Source: Petaurus breviceps papuanus
Taxonomy: Eukaryota > Chordata > Mammalia > Diprotodontia > Petauridae
Direction: 5' to 3'
Assembly: GCA_028583685.1 (NCBI GenBank)
Contig: JAMXIF010000031.1
Span: forward strand, 149,353 to 213,352
Length of the DNA stretch: 64,000 nt
Both the position numbers and the translations under genes were made by a program. The notes beneath the pieces were generated by a model, which worked only from the letters and a program-made list of their open reading frames with translations, was not told the DNA's origin and did no database searches. Of the stretch, positions 58,505 through 64,000 are shown piece after piece. Each line of letters starts with the position of its first letter. The stretch's first letter is position 1.

Positions 58505-59065
58505 TGTGCTTTCTTCATAACAGCCAGCAAGCACCCCCAGCATACCCAGGGTGGCTGCCAACACAGGTTCTTAGATCTGCTTTTCTAAAGGAAAGCAACT
58601 CAAAATGGGCTAACAAGCTTACTTTAATCAATCAAACATATCATTTACCTAGTTCAGGGGGAAAAGGTCAGCACCCCAAACTTCAGAGTATACAGACAGA
58701 AACATTTCAAGCAGACAGGCCTCCAACTGTCCAACCATTACATCCATACCAAATCACAGTTACCAGAGAGGGAAGCATCAGCATCTGGGTTTTTCAAAGC
58801 CAGGGGGCTCTCAACAGCTGCCCAGAGTGTCATCTGGTCAAATCACACAACACTTCTCAAAGTGAGCCCCAAAACAAAGTCTCACATCAGGGGTTATATA
58901 GCCTTCTCCTGGCTCAGAGAATGTAACAACCCTCTTGACCCACTGCCCAATCACAAAGCACCAAGGTGTGGGCATTCCTGAAAAACAAGCCTCCCAACCA
59001 CAGGCTCCCGGTGCACTTAACCTAGGAGCAGGGAAGATCTTAAAAATTTACATTCCCATAACACA
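58505..59065 (-). mobile_element. Candidate solo LTR of an endogenous retrovirus (fossil)
   Basis: This approximately 560-bp block reads on the - strand from TGTGTTATGGGAA to AAGCACA, so it has TG...CA ends with short inverted termini. It carries a TATA-like ctatataaccc about mid-way. No internal retroviral genes flank it, so it would be a solo LTR. I did not find a clear target-site duplication and cannot name the family; a gammaretrovirus-like LTR is a guess. It is moderately old. Confidence 0.45.
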
Positions 59066-59627
59066 GCCCAGTAAGAAAAGGCAAGAATTATTGTTGTTCT
59101 ATAGCTGAAGAAACAGGGAACGGTTTAGTGACTTTCCAGGTCCTAGAGACCCCGGGACCTCTTGGGACCTGTACTTAGAACTTGGGTCTTTTGAAAACCA
59201 ACGCTCTTTTTACACCACACCTAGAGATTGCCACAAATCACAACTTCCACACAAGGAAAGTGTTCACCCAAAAACTGAGAATACTACATGAACGTACTAG
59301 TAATGCTTCTCTACTGTTTCTGCCAACAGTATGAATAAGAGTAATTTAATTACTTAGTGTCTCAGAGATGTCTGAGGTATTTAGAAGTTAAGTAACTGTA
59401 TCAGGAGACAGTTTTCTCACCAGGAATTCCTTATGTCAATGAAAACATGGGTCTGGGCTCCATCCAAAAGGATATGTCATCACTGGGTTAGGTTATGGAA
59501 GCCCAAGGAGAAGAGTATTTACAGAAAAAGATAATTTATACTCATGCTGTAGAGAGACCAAATAGTAAGTTGACTTAAGCAAAGGCCTCTGAATTGGTAC
59601 CCAGTAAAGTCACTGAAGCAATGACGC

Positions 59628-59873
59628 AGAGACAGTTAGATTGTACAGTGGGTAGAACGCTGGGCCTGGAGTCAGGAAGACCTGAGTCAACATCCTACCT
59701 CAGACATTAGCTGTGTTACCCTGGGCAAGTCACTTCACCTCTGTTTGCCTTAATCCACTGAGGAAGGAAATGGTAAACCACTCCAGTATCTTTGCCAAGA
59801 AAACCCCATGAACAGCATTGACGTGTGTGCTGTGGTCCACGGGTCAGAGAGTCAGAAATGACTGAACAGCAGC
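59628..59873 (+). repeat. Full-length marsupial SINE with 12-bp target-site duplication
   Basis: The tRNA-like head (acagtgggtagaacgctggg) is followed by the body and the 3' part aaaccactccagtatctttg and ccaagaaaaccccatgaaca. It is flanked by aaagtcactgaa at 59616-59627 and 59874-59885. Confidence 0.9.
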
Positions 59874-60148
59874 AAAGTCACTGAACTCTAGAAACAGACC
59901 TAAGAGCAATAAGGAGAAGCTGAAGAGTCAGGATCAGACTTGATAACTAACGAAATCATGCATTCCCATCCTTCTCTCTTCCACCCTTGCCCCTCCAGCT
60001 CCAAGAGAGATACAAAGTGACCACTGATTGGGAATCCTGCAGAATGGATTGTTACACAGATCCAGATTAGCGAAAGTGACCGGTGAAGTCCCTTACCAGG
60101 GGTTCCAAGGTTCTGATCTCAAGAGGTCCAAGAGGGAAGGAATCAAGA

Positions 60149-60610
60149 CTAAATTGTAGTTTGAAACCATGAAAACCAGATACATTGTTTATTTGATACC
60201 AAAGAAAGACAGGAATGTTGAGGTGGTGAAAGGATATAGTAAGAGTAGAAAGGGAAGGAAAAATAAATGGATTGTGAAAAGATTAAAAATTGGATAAAAG
60301 AGGGTATTGCCTCCTGATGCAAGACATACATATGCCCTGCATGCCAGCAGAAATTGGGAATGACAGCCAGAAAAACCATTGTAGCTTCTGTAAATGTAGC
60401 ATATGCATCCTTGTTCCAACTACCATTCACACTGAAGACTTGTGTTCCCCAAAGCAGGACAAGTAAAATCTCCCGTTCAGGGTTCTGGGGTACCCCTAAG
60501 GGATTGCAGATGTTTTTTTCAATGCTCCCATTCATAAATGTGACCTTCAGTAACCCCAGAGGTCTGAGAAAGACTTGAAGGCAAGTTGTATGTGGAGTAT
60601 CTTCCCCCAT
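60149..60610 (-). other. Unidentified 153-codon open frame
   Basis: On the - strand a frame opens with MGEDTPHTT and contains FSVNGSWNKDAYATF and VFLAVIPNFCWHAGHMYVLH, with several hydrophobic stretches and one N-x-S site. I do not recognise it. It has no visible promoter, poly(A) signal or splice context. It could be chance, or the remains of a mobile element or processed gene. It should not be read as a gene without homology. Confidence 0.2.
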
Positions 60611-60869
60611 TAAAAGTTGCAGATTGCTCCCCTGCCAGGAACTATTGAACCTTGAGGATGGGGTCCATGAATAGTGGTAAAGGTTCCCCCATGGGGCCCA
60701 ATATGGAAGTGGGTGGGCATACCAGGGACTGGTTGGTGGTTGGAGAGCTATTAGGAGTGGCAGGCGTTGCCAGAGCAGGGCTCAATTCAATCTCAATTCA
60801 AGCCCCCATTGTTGTGTTTCCAGTGATGATTCTCACGGGATTATCAGTTACTGAGACTTAATTATTTTT

Positions 60870-61636
60870 TAGAAAGGGCTACTTAACTAAGATGTTCTGG
60901 TAAGAACAGGTTCAGAACATCTCCCAGAATGCTGTGACATGCTTTTTTACCTGTAGCCCAGGGGCCAGTGGACTTAATTTCCAGAAGTCTCTTTGCTGGA
61001 GCCTTTAAGATGCTGTTCCTTTGTAAGTTGTAGTTTTTCTGCTGGGCTCATTGAAGAGGCTGGAATCGAGGCTCTAGGCTCTTTGTTGATGTCATCTCCC
61101 AGTGCCAATACTGCCATCCGATGATCAGGGAATGCTGCTGGGGCTTCGAGGGGAAGGTAAGAAGTCCATCAGTCTCTGAAGTTTCAGGGTGGGGGAACCT
61201 GCAACCGAGGGGCCTAGGGCATTGCACCTCCCCTCCCAATTGGTTCTTTTTCAGGGGTTAGCTAAAAGACTCTCTTGTCCATTTCTTTGAATCTCTTGGG
61301 TTCTGAACTAGTTCCCTGGTTTTATACTGGACATTACCAGGTTTTCTTAGCTAAACCTAAATCACTCCTGCTGATAAGAACTTTGCACACTTTGTCTAAA
61401 GCTACCATTGATTTGACATGTTCTTATAAGGTTAAAATATCAGAGAGTAAACTTTTATTTAACTTAAATGAGGTGAGATGATTTGCTTGGTTTATTTGCA
61501 TGATCAACCCCTACTCTTACACTCTCTGTCCAATTTTAATCTGCTGTCTTCAGCAGACCTACTGGAGCGTGTCTGCCAAAGTCCATAGTCCCAAATCTTA
61601 GATAGCTCTGCTTAGAGAGGGGCTGCGTTTCCTTTT
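60870..61636. other. Intergenic, nothing recognised
   Basis: Mixed-composition sequence between the unidentified frame and the L1 copy. I see no gene or repeat I can name. Confidence 0.35.
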
Positions 61637-61649
61637 TGAATGCTTTCTC

Positions 61650-63088
61650 CTAGGAGTTTTCTTTTTTTGGGATCTTTTTCAGGAGGTGATCGGTGGATTC
61701 TTTAAACCTCTATTTTGCCTTCTGGTACTAAAACATCAGGACAGTTTTCTTTGAGAACTTCTTGGAGGATGATTTCTAGGTTCTTACTTTGGTCATGGCT
61801 TTCAGGTAGTCCAATAATTTTTAAATTATCTCTCCTGGATCTATTTTCCAGGTCAGTGGTTTTTCCCATGAGATATTTCACATTGCCTTCTATTCTTTCA
61901 TTTGTTTGGATCTGTTTAAAACAGCATCTTGATTTCTCATAAAGTCATTAGCTTCCATTTGCTCCAATCTAATTCTGAAGCAATGATTCTTCTCATTGAG
62001 CTTTTGAGATTCTTTTTCCATCTGGCAAATTCAGCTTTTTAAGGTATTCTTCTCCTCATTGCCTTTTTGAGCCTCCTTTGCCATTTGAGTCAGTCTGTTT
62101 TTTAAGGTATTATTTTCTTCAGTCAGGCTGTTGACTCTCATTTCATAATTTTCTTGCATTGTTCTCATTTCTCTTCTCAATTTTTCCCCCACTTCTCTTA
62201 TCCGCTTCTTAAGGTCCTCTATGGCCTGTAACCATCTCGTATTTTCCTTTGAAGCTTTTGGTGCAGGAGTTCTGACCTCACTGTTTTCCTCCTGCTCCAT
62301 GCTTTGCTCCTTTTTGTCCCCAAAATAGAGGAGTGTATTGTTGGAATCTTCTGTCTGCTTTGTTTCCTGTGCCTGCTCATTTTGCCACTCAATTACTTGA
62401 CTTTTGGGCTTTTTGCCACAGTAGCACTCTGCCACCAGACAGGGGAGCTTTTGTCCCAAACGCTGGGGTTTTCTCAGCTGCCAGAGGTATTAGTTGGGTG
62501 CCCTCTCTGAGGTCTCCACACGCTCTGGCAAGCTGGACACACACCCCAGGACCTCCACCCTAGACTGCAATCCAGATCCAAGCAGGTTAAAGCAAGAGCA
62601 ATTACCCCTCAGACTGGTGCTTCGTCCCCCTACACTCTGCAGGCCAGGAGCAGAAGCTGCCATGTGGTGCTGGCAGGCTGTGCTGGCGTCTCAGCGGCTT
62701 CTCACCCTAGGGGTAAAAGCCATGCACTCCCACTTACTGGTCCCAAAGTCCAGACTGCACTGACCTTTCACTTTGTCCTTCGCATCTATGTGTTGATAAA
62801 TCTGGAAACTGCCACCGCTGCTGCTGATCTGGAGTCCCTCAGGCCAACGGCTGGTCAGGCCCGCCCTGGGGCTAAAGCCTAGGGGTGGGTCTGGGCTCGG
62901 CTCCTGGAGCACTGTGCTGGATTCCTGCCAGGCTGTCCTCAGTGGGAGGTTAGCTTCTCTGTGTCATTTTGTGGGTTCTGCAGCGCCAAAGTTTGTTTAG
63001 AGTCCCCTTTTTACATGGATTGGGGAAGGTGGAAGCCGGAGCCACGGGAAGGTTGTGCTTCTACTTCGCCATCTTGGCTCTGTCCCCC
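61650..63088 (-). mobile_element. L1 LINE with intact 5' end, stopping inside ORF1
   Basis: On the - strand the copy starts GGGGGACAGAGCCAAGATGG, a 5' UTR start with a YY1-type AAGATGG site like that of human L1. A GC-rich 5' UTR follows, then ORF1 (MGQKLPCLVAECYCG at 62459) with its coiled coil (EVGEKLRREMRTMQENYEM). ORF1 carries one or more breaks. The copy ends at an A-rich part of ORF1 (SPPEKDPKK-like, at about 61650). It is flanked by near-identical 13-14 bp repeats, tgaatgctttctc at 61637-61649 and tgaatgcctttctc at 63089-63102. There is no ORF2 and no 3' UTR. Confidence 0.8.
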
Positions 63089-63187
63089 TGAATGCCTTTC
63101 TCAATGCTCATACTACAGTTTTGTGAAAGTCTACATATGTGGTACCGTTCATAATCAAATCTGGTCATTCACATTCTTCCAAATAAA

Positions 63188-63425
63188 TTGATATTTAAGT
63201 CATGTCCAACTCTTCGTGACCCCATTTGGGGTTTTCTCGGCAAAGATATTGGAGTGGTTTGCCATTTTCTTCCAGTTCATTTTACAGTTGAAATTGAGGC
63301 AAATAATATTAAGTGTCTTTGCCCAGGGTCACACAGCTGGTAGTGTCTGAGGCCAGATTTGAACTCAAGAAGATGAGTCTTCCTGACTCCAGACCCAGCA
63401 CTCTATCCACTGTTCCTCTTAACTG
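63188..63425 (-). repeat. Marsupial tRNA-derived SINE, same family as 59628
   Basis: Reverse complement: catgtccaactcttcgtgac, attggagtggtttgccattt, cagggtcacacagctggtag, ttcctgactccagacccagc. Confidence 0.85.
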
Positions 63426-63908
63426 AGCTTCCAAATAAATAGCGATAACAATTTAACAAACCATTACCACTTCACAAAGTTTTAATAGGCCTTTCTTTGT
63501 GCTTGCAAAAGGCCTTTCCCCCAACCCAAAAACAATAAGGAAAAGAGGACATAAGAATTACAGAATAATCATGTGATTCAGCAATTTCAACAATTAAACC
63601 TGCATGTAAATGTCCTCTCTGTCCATAGGGAGATATTGGACAGGGGCAGCAAGGATTGCAGTTCTGTTTTTCTTTATTCGGGTTGAGAACGTTTGACCAA
63701 GAGGTATGACCAAATATATTCTGAAATGACCTGGCAGCACCCACATACAAGAGGAATGAATCAGCAAGCCAAAGTAATGATATTCCCTGTTCAGAGAAAG
63801 GAGTTTCTTCAGCAATCCAGTTGGGTAATATGGATCATAGACATATAAGAAAGACACTGAGATTTATATTAGAAGAAGCTGGAAGGCCTAAAAGGCAAGG
63901 TAGCTGGT

Positions 63909-63980
63909 AGGGGGCACCCAGATTTGAACCAGGGACCTTTTGATCTGCAGTCAAATGCTCTACCCCTGAGCCATACCCCC
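63909..63980 (-). tRNA. tRNA-Cys(GCA): tRNA-Cys, anticodon GCA
   Basis: A complete 72-nt intronless tRNA gene. On the - strand it starts GGGGGTATGGCTCAGGGGTA. The 7-bp acceptor stem GGGGGTA pairs with TGCCCCC (one G-T), the anticodon loop is CTGCAGA in the stem TTTGA/TCAAA, and the T arm has GGTTCAAATC. Box A (TGGCTCAGGGGTAG) and box B (GGTTCAAATCT) are good RNA polymerase III promoters. A TTTT terminator lies about 16 bases after the 3' end (complement of 63890-63893). Human has a tRNA-Cys cluster just beyond ZNF783, so this is conserved synteny, not a SINE head. Confidence 0.95.
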
Positions 63981-64000
63981 TGGCCCACAGGGACACCCTC

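Noticed and set aside
58504-58926. 140-codon + strand frame
   Set aside because: It lies antisense across the candidate LTR, has no recognisable domain, and is best explained as chance.
39784-59800. tRNA-like heads of the many SINEs as tRNA genes
   Set aside because: They lack a complete cloverleaf and anticodon stem, and continue into SINE bodies. Only 63909-63980 folds fully.
62031-62459. 142-codon coiled-coil protein on the - strand as a host gene
   Set aside because: It is L1 ORF1, with an L1 5' UTR directly upstream.

Overview
The window reads as marsupial nuclear DNA. The main clues are many copies of the tRNA-derived and CORE-type SINEs typical of marsupials, marsupial-style L1 3' regions, and old L2/CR1-like and RTE-like LINEs. 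It carries a tandem cluster of three multi-exon KRAB zinc-finger genes, all on the + strand. All three have the same architecture: a tiny first exon coding MAE.APAP, a DUF3669 (HUB) coiled-coil exon, a 127-bp KRAB-A exon, one to three short hinge exons, and a terminal C2H2 exon. This matches the conserved ZNF398-ZNF282-ZNF212-ZNF783 cluster (human 7q36).

Layout. 1-4790: intron 1 of ZNF212, whose exon 1 lies outside the window. 4791-12735: ZNF212 (exons 2-5, four zinc fingers), with a 3' UTR and a likely poly(A) signal near 14019. 14050-19450: intergenic, mostly a decayed RTE-like LINE at about 15400-17950. 19480-20700: CpG-rich promoter. 20274-30623: probable ZNF783 (7 coding exons, about 583 aa, four fingers). 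30624-33300: 3' UTR and intergenic. 33330-34720: second CpG-rich promoter. 34556-53978: a third gene, called gene C here (6 coding exons, about 656 aa, eight good fingers plus one ruined finger), with poly(A) signals at 55048 and 56241. 56260-63900: intergenic SINEs, a candidate solo LTR and an unusual L1 piece. 63909-63980: a complete tRNA-Cys(GCA) gene on the - strand, matching the tRNA-Cys cluster that follows ZNF783 in human.

The three proteins are probably nuclear DNA-binding transcription regulators. DUF3669 likely mediates coiled-coil self- or hetero-association. The KRAB-A boxes are non-canonical (MLE replaced by MRG or MKS), so classical TRIM28 silencing is doubtful. A psi-K-x-E SUMO-type IKQE motif is kept in the hinge of all three.

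The most interesting points are: gene C, apparently intact between ZNF783 and tRNA-Cys, where from memory human has only a pseudogene (mouse Zfp956/AI894139, human LOC155060); a 93-bp perfectly identical block shared by the DUF3669 exons of ZNF212 and gene C, running into the intron; a CFTR-like (TG)21-T4 tract plus a NAGNAG acceptor before gene C's finger exon; a frame-slipped ninth finger; and an L1 copy with an intact 5' end but a 3' end stopping inside ORF1, flanked by target-site duplications. I saw no prokaryotic, CRISPR or unprecedented multi-gene system. All splice sites, totals and repeat boundaries were read by eye.
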